Assembly (NCBI GenBank): GCA_013397795.1
Contig: VZTJ01000548.1
Coordinates: 62,001 to 126,000 of the forward strand
Reading direction: 5' to 3'
Length of the DNA: 64,000 nucleotides
Source of the DNA: Orthonyx spaldingii
Taxonomy: Eukaryota; Chordata; Aves; Passeriformes; Orthonychidae
Positions 12,345 through 25,273 of this stretch are shown piece after piece. The notes beneath the pieces were generated by a model. The model did not search any database. It was not told where the DNA came from and was given only the letters and a program-made list of their open reading frames with translations. The translations under genes were made by a program, and so were the position numbers. Each line of letters starts with the position of its first letter. Position 1 is the stretch's first letter.

Positions 12345-14351
12345 GCACAAGATGCACCATGGGGAGCAACTTCTCATGGCTTTCTGAATGTAGCTAGCAC
12401 CTTACACAAAACAAAACTGAATTAATGTTTCTGCTATAAAGAAGGCCTCCAGTAAAACCAACTAAAAAGTCAAACTCAGAAGAAGACACTGGAGAATCCA
12501 CATGTGTGAGATCTCCTGGAACTTTGCTGCTCAGTTTCCTTGCTTATCTTTTATTCTGGGTTTATTTTGTAGCTACTGCCTTAACTACTGGCCTTTTGTT
12601 TGTCTCAGGCTAACTAAGATAACTTATTGTCTAAAATATTTTTTTCCAAAATGAACACAATTCTGAGTTCCCTACATCTCACCTCACAGTTTTCACACCC
12701 TCATACACAGACACATGCATCTTTTCCCATCCTCTAACTTAAAATATTCTCCCACTGTCAAAGAATGCCTCTCATGCTCATATAAAATAGCTTTCATCTA
12801 TTCTGTAGCTTTGCATTTACTTCTAGGACCACCTTGTCTTTTGACTGTATCAGGTAAAAAACTGTCCATGTGTATGAATGCTAAAAACCCAGTGTTTTAA
12901 AAAATAAGTTTGGAAGGTCATGAGTGGTACTTAGTTAAAAATAACCTAAGGAATATCCTATGTAGTCAAGATGTCTGTAGAATAAAGACTTTAAATATCC
13001 ACTTAGATTTACATTTGACTCAAGTTCTGTCAAAATCCATGAGACACAAACTCAAGCATGTGTTTTCAGTCGTATCTGACTTAAATAAGCATATTTGAAA
13101 TTTGAACATGTAGCTTGTTATGATTTTGTATCAGTAGATAACTGTCTGAAAAATTGGATTTGCTTTAATTTTGTAATAATGTCATCCTGAACATCACCTG
13201 AAACTGACACACAATATTTAAAACTTATTTGTGGAGGTTTTATGAGGCAGGTAAGATCTTTCAAACTGGAGGTGGAGATCTCATAACCAGAGGTCTACTC
13301 TATTTCTAGCTAAGCCCACAGCACATCAATCTGCTGCTATCCTCATGGTTCATGAAACTGCTGTTTCTACTTGGGCAGAACCAGCACAAAAAGGCCTTCT
13401 TCACTTGCTGCTGGGGAATACGTATTTCTGATGTGTTAATGTGGTATCCACTGCATGGATAAAGTATGGGGCAGGGCTGTTGTAATGCACAACCGTGTGC
13501 ATGGGTCAAATAGGATATTTCCTGTCCCAGCACACCCATCATCCCAGAAGAAAAAGAGGCATAGGCAGCCAGGACTAGCCACCCTTCTCTACACAACCAG
13601 AAGCACAACATGTATTTAAAAGTGCAAAAAGCCCTGAGGTACAAACTGTTTGTGAGCAGAGGGAAGCAGGAGTACCACAAAAAGGACAACTCTTACAGGG
13701 TCCTATCCTTCCACTGCTCTGGGAAGGTGCACCACTAGGTACTAGTGCCAGCTTCAGCAAGAGGTGGGTATTACCTAGAATACAGGCAGCCAGTCATGTG
13801 GTATGACAGTTATATTTGGACATCTCAAGAGCCAAACACTGACATTCTTTGGCGTGCAGACTCTAAGGGACAGTGTAGTTGCTGTTTCTGACCAGAAAGA
13901 GGTCTGTGTGTTCCATTATCCTGCACCCAAGAGTGTCCAAAAAACGAATGCTGAGAGAGGAAAATTAAAAATGATACAGGTATATGGTGACATTTCACCA
14001 GTATGTTCATCCATTTTGCACTGACCCGTGCTGCAGGGGCTTCCTGGGTGAGTACCCTGCAGGGTAAGATCAACCTCACCTCTCCACAGAGTTCTCTACC
14101 TGAGGTACACACCTAAGGTTGTCTTTGCACACTGCGTTTCTCCTGACCTATTTCAGACATTTATTTTAGGATGAGATGAATTGAGCCCTCACTGGCCTAT
14201 TTCTCTCCATCAGTTGTGAAGGGTATTAAGATGATTGGCTCAGATGTCACTTGATTAGATGTCACAATCCATTGTGCTTAATAACCCTACGGTTATGAGG
14301 TTGTGTCTTTCTCAATTCAGGCAAAACTATAGTTTCCATAATTTCCATAGC
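12345..14351. other. Gene-free interval
   Basis: No gene supported. At 13300-13770 a somewhat GC-richer patch has a minus-strand frame of 127 codons (13306-13689), but its composition is cysteine/leucine/serine-rich as expected from reading such DNA antisense, and no domain is recognised. Confidence 0.6.
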
Positions 14352-14368
14352 AAAAAAAAAAAAAAAAA
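14352..14368. repeat. Poly-A run (A17)
   Basis: Seventeen consecutive A residues following a doubled TTTCCATA (ATAGTTTCCATAATTTCCATAG just upstream reads as two near-identical short units). No retroelement body was recognised next to it. Confidence 0.85.
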
Positions 14369-16439
14369 TCACAGTTTAATGAAAGACTGTAATAAGGGAC
14401 TTCTTTTTACTTGTTTATCAATTTGCCTCAGGTAGAGGAGAACAGGAAGAAAATGAGATAATATTAAATGATAATGACTTCAGCATACCAATAATCAGCT
14501 CATCAAGGGTTTTAGTCATCCTAGAAAAAAAGTTTGAAGTTTCTTGTAATAAGCCAGTGACATATAAACTAAAGAGCCATAGGAGAGATTAAACTGAAAG
14601 ATAAATGCTAATTGAATGCTAAGTATCAATGTTATTTTTATTCTATACATTACTAATTATTGGCATGCAGCAATTTATTTTTAACTATTTCCACCTAGGC
14701 AAAATGGCTGCTTCAAGGATTTCATCCTTAAATGCAAAATAACAATTTTTAAAATTTTAATCAGTGGGTTTCTTTTTTCTTGTCCCTCCCTTATTTATGG
14801 AAGGAAAAAAATATCTTAATACCTCTATAAACTCATAAACAAAGACCCAAAGTAAATAGTGGGCATAAAGAAAAGAGAGTGCCTGGAAAATGGGATAAAT
14901 ATGACCAGTATGCTTCCAGATTATCATTATTAGATAATGATACCACATATTTGAATGGCTGTATAAAATGGGTGCAACATGGGAGGAGTTTAAACATTGT
15001 AAATGACTATTTTGTCAGGGCAGCTTGTACAGTAGTCAGGGAGCCATTTATAGGAAGCATGTAAAGAGCTGAAATTGAGATTTAGAAGATTTAAGCTCCT
15101 TGTGTTTATTTTTTTGGCTCTGGATGGAAGAAGAAGATGTTATTGCACTGTTTTATTTCTTTTCACATATCCTATTCCTTGTGATTTATTTAGTTGAGTG
15201 CACTAATTGTCACATTGACCTGCATCATTTCACAGTTTCTTGAGATGTGGGCTGTTGTCATATGAGTTATTATTGATATAGACTTAGGACCATGGCACAG
15301 CTGATTTTGCCAATAGAAATTTCACACAAAATGCAACGAATTTTGTTCTATTTCGCACTGAAAATATGAATCAGTTTTTATTATAACAACATAGTCTACT
15401 ATGACCCAAATGGGTAAAGACTAATTATTTTACTTGGTAAACAAAATGTAGAGTGATAATGATACTTGTATTGTGACACAGTGCCAATCCTGTCATCTAC
15501 ATGAAACATTACCCACAAAAAAAAGGCCTCTTTTACTGTTTGTGGTAGATTTCACACCTCATGCTTTAATATGTGTCTTCTTTACCCAGTTTGCCAGCTG
15601 TCTGATCTGTCTCAAGTGCTCACCCACTTCGCTGTAGCCCTGGAATCAGCTGAGATAAATAACAACTGTCTGGGGACGATGGGAATTGCCTGCATGGTTC
15701 GTTCTTTGGTTTGTTCTTTAACATCTTCATATCTGACAGCAAGCTTGTTGCTAGTATATCTGCAAGGAAATGCCCACAAGCAAAGCTTTCAAGGAGGTGG
15801 TGTAGACTCTGGACATAGGATTGCTGATCCCAGAGAATGTTTTCCCTAAATATATCAAGGTCCACCTTAAATCTTACTATGATCCCAGCATTTCAATTTG
15901 GTTTTTCGAGGCACTCCTGACTTTGCAATAACAAAGCTTCTCATTTTCAAGCTAATATTAAAATCAGTAAATTAACACCCATTTGTTCTTCTGCTACACT
16001 CTCTGTTACTGTAAATCCTCACATCTCCTCCTGGGAGAATTCTAATTGTTTTTGCTTTTTGTTCTCTTTCGCTATGAAATTAATGCCTTCTGATCCAGAA
16101 GAAGACTGTCCTTGATAAATACACTGAATTTATTTATGTGAACACAAAATATAACTGGAAATCACTGAATGCACTGGACAGCTGCTTCTGCAGTGGTGAT
16201 GCACTGATAAACAGAGAAGGGTCGCATTACTGACTGAAGTGCAGACTCAGGTTGCAATAACACAGATTGAACTGTGCAGTGTCTCAATTCCTTGATTCAG
16301 CTGCTGACTAGACATAGATCATTGGTGGCATCTACGATGCCTGAAGGAGGTGGGGATGGGAGGTACCATTGCAGATTTCTGTGCATGACATGAAATGCAT
16401 CCTACATGGCACAGAGAGCTGTAAGGCCCTGGTCAGCAC
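14369..16439. other. Gene-free interval
   Basis: Very AT-rich unique DNA. Short frames at 15571-15849(+) and 15620-15865(-) overlap on opposite strands and match nothing known. No repeat recognised. Confidence 0.65.
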
Positions 16440-16740
16440 AGAGTTGAGAGGGGTATTCAGTAAGCAGATAAAAGCGCATATTTAAGGATAAGCTAATTGC
16501 TTTCTAATCTGTATTGCCTGATCTCCATATACGAGCTTACAGCCGGATGCCTAATCTTAAGCTGATAGCTTCTTTTAATACTTCTAATTCAATGTGACTC
16601 TGTGTGATTTGGACCAACCTCTATGTACGACCAAAAGTCAAGCAGGCGAGAAATTTATAAGCTTAGCCCTATTTTCTTAATTACATACCTACGCTGAATT
16701 TTACTAATTGCAAATGAGTTTTCTGGTTATAAGCTTAATT
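16440..16740. promoter_or_regulatory. Candidate conserved non-coding element (CpG-retaining, homeobox-type cores)
   Basis: Within about 300 AT-rich bases there are six CpG sites (AAAGCGC, TACGAG, GCCGGA, TACGAC, GGCGAG, TACGCT), which is high for ageing bird intergenic DNA, together with several homeobox-type cores (CTAATTG, TTAATTAC, CTAATTGC, TTAATTAC). There is no repeat signature, no microsatellite and no open frame of note. These traits are typical of vertebrate enhancers under constraint, but constraint itself cannot be seen from one sequence; this is an inference. Confidence 0.3.
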
Positions 16741-19700
16741 ACACTGCCTTTTCAGGAGAGCATACTTTCCCCTTTGAAGGGCTTAGAAAGGCCACAGTGA
16801 TACAAGCAATCATCCTAAAGGATAAACACAAGGTAGGAAGCTCCATCTTTTCTACAATATATTGCCTCCAACCCAACATGCCATGGATCTGTTTCCAAGA
16901 AACTCTCACAACATAGGTACACATAGAATGGGAAAAGATCCAATGGCTCTGGAAACAAATAGGTTTAAGTCATGCTTGGAGTCATGTGGAAAGCAGAGTA
17001 GAATTTCGTCAGATAAGGGGAACACCTCTGGGAAATACAGGGTGAGGTTTTTTGATTACAAGAGCTGGGATGAGAAAGGTATCAGCATACTGTGGGTAAT
17101 TGGGGTATGTAATTTAAAAGACAACATTTTTTCAACCTTTTTTTCTTATCCATTTTCAGTAGTAATCTTAAATCAAAATTACCCACCATCATCTAAGTTA
17201 CATAACTCAAGGTAGAATCCCAACAAGGAAAATAATACTTTTATTTTCTCACATGGTTTCAAGGGCATGGTTAAGTCTATAGAAGTTTTATTTACATAAC
17301 ATTGAGAATAGCAATTTATTTTCTTTGCTTCTTTAGTGAGCTTAAAGACTAAAAACTTAATGATGTCTAGATGATTGCAACCAAGCCACACCCCCCTTCT
17401 TGAGGAGCTGTACTCCCCTTACTCCCTGTACTCATCTACTCCCTCACACACTCTGAAACTCTCTCCAGTCAGCTGGAGCATCTCTGTTCACATTCAACCT
17501 ACTCAAACTCATTAGTGAAATGTTCAGAACTTAGTAAGTTTTTGGTTAATGCTTTCTAGTAGTGCTTAGACATTTATCTCACCTTCAAATCAGCAAGCTG
17601 TTCCACGTCTGATTATCAGCCTCCATATCCTTCTCTCAACAGCTATTCATACTACCTTTTCCAATTCATATAGTCATGTAAGTCTGTAATAAAACCTGAG
17701 ATGCTGCATATTTATTTCTATTTTTCATGGTTTATTATCCTGACATTTCAAATTTTTCTGCTTAAACTTTAATAAGGATTGTATGATTGAGAAATCAAAC
17801 TTTTACATAAGAAATTGCTTCAATTAAATGTCAAAAGAGACATAAAAATTAGTTTTAGAGCCATCTATGCTTCTTTCTAAATACCCTGTGCAGAGGCTGA
17901 ATCAGGAGGGAAAGGCCTGCTCAACATCTCCCCCTTACATTTGAAAATTATTTTCTAACATGAATCTTCACTGCAATATTTCAGCATTTATTATATTGAA
18001 TTTTATTTATAAGACCTACAAATTACTGTTGTTTTTTTTCTTTCCAGTGTCAAAGGCTATTTAAATACATAACAGAGTGTGTAAAATCATGTCTTGTAGG
18101 GTGCCTCCTGCAAATATAAATGCTTTATGTGTTACTTTTTTTTCCTTCCTCTTTTGTAATGTCATCCTTTTTCCCTTACATTCCCTGTGATGTATCCACA
18201 CATAAACAGTCTGCCTCACTGTATAGCTATGTTAAATATTTATTACCTATGTAATCTTTTTCACTTCTGTGTCTTTGTTTTATTCTGCATATTTGAACTA
18301 TTCACATAAGTATTCCTGTTACTACTATAGGTTTCCTTTTACCATATTTCTATTTCTTATCAAACCTCTTTGATCTTCTTTATTTTCTTTATAAATTTTT
18401 TCCTAAGTTTATATCCTCTGGCTAATGGCACCTTCCCTCACAACATAGCACTCCTCTGGCTGCTTTCTTTCCCCTAAAGCTCATTCCCAGCATTTTTCTC
18501 CTTTTCAAACTCCTTTGTTCCTATTCACTGCTAATCCCCTGATTCCCCACATAAACTCACCACCACATATTCTTCAGTCCCTTGCTGTTTTACCACATTC
18601 CCTTCAGCAGACTGATAATGCAATTTTAAGAGAAACTAAGAAACTTTAATACTGCTCTGATCCTTCTTGGATTTAGGCTTGTAGATAGAGCCAGAAGCAA
18701 GACAGGAAGGGGAGCGGAGGTGGCGAGGGGAGTGAACAGCTGAGAAGAGACAGAAATGCAAACTTGATAGCGCTTCACAGACTGTTTATTTCCCAAAGAC
18801 TGCCCGCTCAGCTGGTTGGCAGAGCAATGTGAGCCACCAGATGTGCAATTTTAACACCAGAGTCAGCAAGAGTTGCTCAAGCAGCTTTTGGCCAGCAAAT
18901 GAAGTGGGACGGGACATCATTGCCTTTCTCTGCAGCCAGTACGCACCCCAGTAACTTAGCAATGCAAGGAACTAGGAAACAGAGCAGGAGAGGCAAACAA
19001 AGAGTAGAATTGTCTTTTGTGAGGACAAGAGTACTGAGGAAAAATCCACCAAAGCCAATATGGTAGCAGAAAGGTGGTTGTGTGGCTTGCTTAAGGAAGG
19101 CCATGTATTTATTGAAGAGTAAAGGCAGGGCCAGACTGCAATGAGTTGAACTCTGCTGGCAGAGACTCCTTAACCGAGTCCAGCACTGCATGGCCCTACT
19201 TCCGCAGTGTCCTAACTCCACTCACAGATACAAAGACAAAAAGGCAGTTCAGGACCAGCATCCCAATCTTCTGCCTTTCTAACCTTGAATTTACCATGGG
19301 TATCACCTCAGGTATTCCTTGTTTGTGTTTTAAAACATACATGGCATTAAATTGTAGATTTGCATTTCTGACTCTCTAGATCTTTAGCATGCACGACGGG
19401 TCTGGATATTTTCAAGAACCCATAGCATGAAAAATAAGGGATTTTGTATAAAAAATGCTGTTCAGTACTGGTAGGAAGTTGGCCTCGCTGAAAATAGAAG
19501 GCATAGCAAGAAAGGAAGAATACATTTGTTTCTTTTAGGCTTGTGAGTAACACAGATGAGAGTGTGGCCCAGGAAGAGGCTTAACCCCTGTGCAAGATAC
19601 AAAGATTTAGGGATTACATTTATTTAGCAGAATTCAGAGTGATTATTCACCTGCTATTCCTTTCAAAAAAAATGGCCTGCTGTGTTATATGTGACACAAT

Positions 19701-22700
19701 TAGCAAAACATTACAGCCTGTTTCAATGAATCCAGATATGTGCAATTTTCTCTAAAGTTTGATTTTAAAAATGATTGGAGGGCAAATGGAACAGCTTTTA
19801 CTGAGACAGATAACAATAAGACATATTGGGCTCTTATTATCTGCTATTAACTTTGGCTTTCAGGTAGGAGAAAAGTACATTTTAGGAATCATGCAGTGTC
19901 CTATTATAATATTTTCTGAAACACGTCAGTGGGTAAGAAAGTTGACTTTTTGTTTTATCTTAGTTAATATTTTCACAAAAAATATGGACCCTGTGGAAAG
20001 TTGTGCCAAAAAAATTTATTTAAAAGTTCAGCTCAAGAGAAATCTCTGCATATTCCACCAAGGAGCATGTATTAGATGCAATACATGGAACTGGACTTAA
20101 TGCTCCAATTTAGGGCTTGAAAGCTGGATTCTGCTTTTGACATAAGAGTGAAACACATAAAATCTTTGGCAAGTCTTACACAGTTTTAAATTTCTTGGCA
20201 GCTGAACACCTGTTTATTTAGTAGTACAGGGCCTTTGTTTCTTACTGTGTGGTTTTCCAGTGTCCATTTTGAACGACATGTGAGTTTATCACTGTCTTAA
20301 GGGCACTGATGTCCCAGCCAGCGTTGCCCACTGTGGATTAGATGCCCAGTTTTCCCCATGGCAGTTTACCTGATGCTTTATGGCAACAAGCATACTATTA
20401 CCATTTCCAGGCGGCATTCAAGGCTGTCTTTCTTTCTCAACTATAAGAACCTGAGCCTGTTGGAAGGAGCTTGTCAGGAACAAGGAAATGCTACCTCTTA
20501 AAGAATCAAAGGCTCTGTTGAGCAGCCACGTCAAACTTCTGCTCAACTTGGACCTTGAGGAGAGAACCTCTGTCTCCCCAGTCTTTCACAAAAGCTTGTG
20601 TCCCCCAGTTCCCAGCTCTGGGCTGACCCAACCTTACACCATGCAAAATGTACCAGCCTGTGGCACCACATACCAGAAAAAAATCTATTCCTGCTCCAGA
20701 TCCTATCATAACAGAAATCATATTAAATGGGCTGCGTAAGCTGTGATGTGGTCTCTCCCTGGAGTGGTAAAAGCCTTTTGCTTCCCCACATTATTCTTGG
20801 AGATGAGGGTGCCCGAAGTACAATTCTAGACAATTGGCTCTCCATTTCATTCCTGTTTCGTGAGAACACTTACTTGTCTCTTCTTGCTTTCAAAACTCAG
20901 CTCTCTATTTTTCCTTCCACTTACTGACTGTACAGTACTTTCTGCTTAACTGAAAGCTTTTGTAGCTGACTGAGTAAAGCTCTGTATTGGTGATAGGCCT
21001 GCAGGGTTAAAGACATTTTCCTCAGGGAAGAACTTAATAGTATTTCCTGCCACAAGAGAACTTGAAATCGCCTTTAGGAAATTAAAACAATTTATTTTGT
21101 GGCACTGAAAAATCTGTTGTCTGAGGACAGTCAAGAGCCACAAAGAGAACCACTTGCCTCTATCTAAAATCTCAGCCCTTTTTCTGGAAAACAAATCAGT
21201 CCTGTTGTTTCCCTGACCCATTAAAGAGACTACGCTCAGTCTCTATCAGCTTCTTCTGAGCTCCTTCTTCGGATATTTTTTAGCCTTTGTTTGGTTTTCC
21301 ACTACAGTTTTCAGTATAATAAGTAGTATGCAGATTTCCCACAGAAATCCAGAGGGTTTTAGCAAAGTGGTACCAGAAAAATGAGACAGATGTAGGTGTG
21401 TCAAATTCCAGAGTGTGTCAGCTTTCACCCGCTGAGTCCAGCAACTATTGATAGCAGCAAAGAACTTGCTTAGGAAGAAGAGTCTGCAGCAGATAGTGTG
21501 TGTTCCAGACAGTATTAGGAATGGAAGATTACTGGTGCACAAGGTTACAAGGAAAGCAGTTTTTTTGGTTTCACAGCAGCTAATTTCACCACTCTGCACC
21601 CATGGCCCTGTCCATACCCACCTGCACTTGAGATTTCAATTTTATTTGCATTACCCTTGCTATTTTCCTACACTTAAAGATCCCTAAGAAAATCATAGGA
21701 AAAAAAAAAAACTGGAGAAAACCACATTCCCATACAGGTCAAACTCATTGTCAGACTCCTGGGTCAGAAATTATATCTTCTACATAGCTGGTTCACTACC
21801 ACTTATCCCACCATTTCCATGCCTACCGATCATTTTTAAAGCTGCCTGCTTTTTGTTGAAATAGCCAGCAGTGGTAGAGCCACTGGGCTTTGATTTCCTC
21901 TTGCAGGGAAGGCTCAGGTCTCAGTTGCCAGCTTTGATGTTTTCTGTACTACTAATGACTACCATGGAGCTCCTCTCTGTGGGAGCTATGACACAGAGAG
22001 CCATTTCACTACTGCTGCGAGACATTTAGTAGAGTTCCTTGAGTATATATATATCTCTCACTGAAAGAGTAAGCTCAGATAAAGCAAGGCACTTAATTCG
22101 ATACAGATTTCAGAAAACATTTTCTATTAACCTGTATAAAAAAATACAACTGAAAAAGCCTCTGGTTTAAGGAGGGAAAGAAGCAGGGGCCATTTTATGT
22201 ACTAGCTTACTACCAAGAGAGCCAGTAAGTACTGCAGAACTAGTCTCTGAGACTCAGGCATAAATTAAAACAAGTGAAGACACCTATTATAGCATCCAAT
22301 CCAGATTCATATTCTCAACAATCAGTTATGAAAGCTTGCTTGAAACCTTGCCTTTTTGTATAGGTAATCTAATACTTCTCAAATTTTTGTAAACTCCTAT
22401 TGTTGAGAAAAACTTACAAGAGTACTACGACAAAAGAACCAGTAACTCCAGGTTGGAGCACACATATTTTTAAATGCATTACAAAGTCAGAAGTTTTACT
22501 TCCTGGCAAACCTTCACTATCACTGAAATCCTTTTTTAATATCAGAATAGCACTAGAGGTGCTGAGTAGTCACAAAGCAACAAGAACTAGACATTCCTTT
22601 CATGAGCTTTTGGAGCTGGATTTAGGTGCCCAACTGTAGACACATGTGACAGCTTTAACCACCACTTCAAACTGGTTATTTTAGACCTATCATCTCTCTT

Positions 22701-24519
22701 GGATACTGTAGACCATGTGGTTCTGCTGACACATTGTGAGAATGTTCTTGAAATAGATAGATACACTCTTAAATCATTATTTTCCTTTCATTCCATATGG
22801 TCTAGGTGCCCTTGACATAATTTAAAAATACAGTGCAGCAGCACAATTTAAGATAAACCACTACCAATAAGCCAAGCAATTTAAAATCTCATATTCCCTT
22901 CACCTTCGAACAAATCCCCCCCAACCTACCATTCCTCTCAACCTTCCTGGAGGAAAAAAAAATAAAATAAAAAAATGAACTCAGCAATATACTTTAAAAA
23001 ATCATTTGACATTATACTGTAATTCAGTAGTAAAACAACTACTGAGATACTGGATCTATAACATCATAGAAAACAAGTTGCAGAGACCACAATCCTTCAA
23101 ATGCAGATGATGAATTAAAGATAAAATTTTGGATAAATACACAGTTATGCCATTCTGGTGCATTGTATGTTCCTTCTGCCTCACAGTTCCCCTCTTCAAT
23201 TTCCTCTGCAATGGGTCTATCTGTAGCAATTCTTAAATCCCAGAATCATTCTCACACGAAGTTCTCTGCGAGGCTACTTTGTCATTTTTTTAAATCTTCA
23301 GCTTTACATGAGTTGTGTCCTTATCAAAAATCACTTGAGCGGTTAAGAGTTTGTTGGCAGGATGGGCTCAAATCGAGCCCTTCATGGGAAGTTACACACT
23401 GCAGCGCCTGCATCCTCCCGACAGCAGCTCTACATCACTGTTGCAAATGGCCAAACTGCAGCAGTCAATCTGTTAGCATTTTACACTTACTTTTCCTAGG
23501 TGCAAACACCAAAGAATTGGGCCTTCCATCACTCCCAGTTTTTATAAGGCTTTAGCAAACCAGGCAACATTTTGCCCCTTGTTTCAACCCTGAAACTACA
23601 TCCCTGCCACAGGTTCACAGCAGGGTAACTGAGCACGGCACCTGGCAGAAAGCCCAGAATTTGACCCAGCAGGTTTATGGCGTATGGAGATGATATTAAC
23701 ACACATCATGAGCCAAACCTGCACTCTGGCTGCTTAATAAAAACGCTACCACCCCCATCATTGGGTTTAACCTCTTATAGTAACAAGCAAGCAGGCCAAA
23801 CTGACCACTAAGAAGAAGTTAGCCTAGAAAAGTTACTGTTTATCAGCCACAAACATTTGCATTTTGTAACCTTTTTTTACTGTTAATAAGTTCTTGAGTA
23901 ACAGGAACGGAACAGTGACAGGTGGATTAACAATATTTCACTAAACATCTAGTGTATGTATTAAATTTACCATGTGATTGCAGATGCACTTGAAAAATGT
24001 AATCACGGAGTGAAATTTGCACCTTAAGTTATTACAAGGAGTTTAGTTAAGTATAGACTTCTTAGTAAACAACTGGTTTTCAGTGTCATGACTAACACAT
24101 ATTTTTTCTGCGTAGCGCTACTTATGAACTGATTCTTTTTCCTCACCCAGAAGACTAAAAATATGGTAAAATTTTAAAGAGCATTCCATTCAGAACAAAA
24201 GAAAATATTTGACTCTCCTTGAGACTTATTTGCTGTTTCTGTTTTTAAGCCTAAGCATTTTAATAAAGAATGTCAAGATCTTTTGAGACACAGAATGATT
24301 TCAGGCAATATAAAAGATGGAAAATATCCTTCCTGAAATGAGTGGTCAGCATGCAGTGACAGGATGGTCACGATTAATTTTCTTGCCTGTATTCAGCTAG
24401 TTATAATTACACATATAATAATAAATGAAGTGAAACCAACATACCATACATTGAATTGATCCCTGAATTTATCTATACCACCCTACCATGCCCCTTAATG
24501 CTCTTCCTTCAGCCAGGTT
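16741..24519. other. Gene-free interval with a few CpG-retaining patches
   Basis: No gene supported. Two patches keep more CpG than their surroundings: about 18690-18800 (GAGCGG, GGCGAG, AGCGCT, CCCGCT) and about 23200-23430 (CACGAA, TGCGAG, GAGCGG, ATCGAG, AGCGCC, CCCGAC). The second overlaps a 130-codon plus frame (23163-23555) whose composition (S, L, C, H rich) does not look like a conserved protein. Short A-rich runs occur near 21700 and 22950. A short TA run lies at about 22046-22055. Confidence 0.55.
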
Positions 24520-24920
24520 ACAGTATGTGACTAACAGCTGAACACAACAGCACTAGAGCTAGGCTGAATTAACATCAATTAGCATTTAAATTGCATGTTT
24601 AAATGAGTGCATTAATGGGTGCATGCAATTTATAATGCTCTCCCCTCCACCTCCAGTCTTATCTAGTGCTAGAGATTTGTCAGACAGCTGGTATCAATCT
24701 GCCTAATCTCAGACTTAGAGTGACTGCTTGCCTGCATACATTTAGCTGGCACGCGCTGATTAAAGGAAAATTCTCCTAGGTTGGCTTTAAATTTACAATG
24801 TGGTGTGACATACATCTTATCATCTGCATCTGATTTTACAGCCAGCTTTCAGGGGCCAAATATTACCTGATTTACAATCACTTCCCAGTCCCTTCAGATG
24901 TGCTGAACTTCATGTTAGGC
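24520..24920. promoter_or_regulatory. Candidate conserved non-coding element
   Basis: A repeat-free block dense in homeobox-like cores (GAATTAACATCAATTAGC, GCATTAATGG, TGATTAAAGG, CCTAATCTC), E-box-like CAGCTG (around 24536 and 24690) and octamer-like stretches (ATTTAAATTGCATG, GTGCATGCAATTTATAAT). No open frame of significance overlaps it. The motif texture resembles deeply conserved developmental enhancers, but this is pattern recognition only, since conservation cannot be tested here. Confidence 0.3.
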
Positions 24921-25240
24921 TGGAGCAAATCTGGCCCTGTGTTTCACTCTCTGTCCATGAAGACATTGATAAATTACCAACTGTGCAATGACATCTCTGC
25001 CTTCCCATGAAGTGAAGCTCTGAAAATCAAACCCTGGTTTTTCAAGGGTGGCAAGAGTAAAGAACAAGTGAAAATTGCCTACCACTAACTGCTAGCGCCA
25101 TAAGCAAGTTCATTCTGTACACCAAAAGTTTTAATGAGGGATATTCTGGAGGTTTAAATTATACAGAATTTCTGCTCCCTGAAATGAATTTGTAATATCA
25201 CCATATTATGATAAATAGCTAGTGTGATTTATGGCATCTA
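24921..25240. other. Gene-free interval
   Basis: Unique DNA, no frame or repeat of note. Confidence 0.7.
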
Positions 25241-25273
25241 TTATTATTGTTGTTGTTGTTCTTATTTTTATTA
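25241..25273. repeat. Imperfect TTA/TTG trinucleotide microsatellite
   Basis: Eleven triplets in phase: two TTA, four TTG, then TTC, TTA, TTT, TTA, TTA. Low-complexity DNA with no implied function. Confidence 0.85.

Noticed and set aside
13306..13689. 127-codon minus frame
   Set aside because: Composition typical of antisense reading; no known domain.
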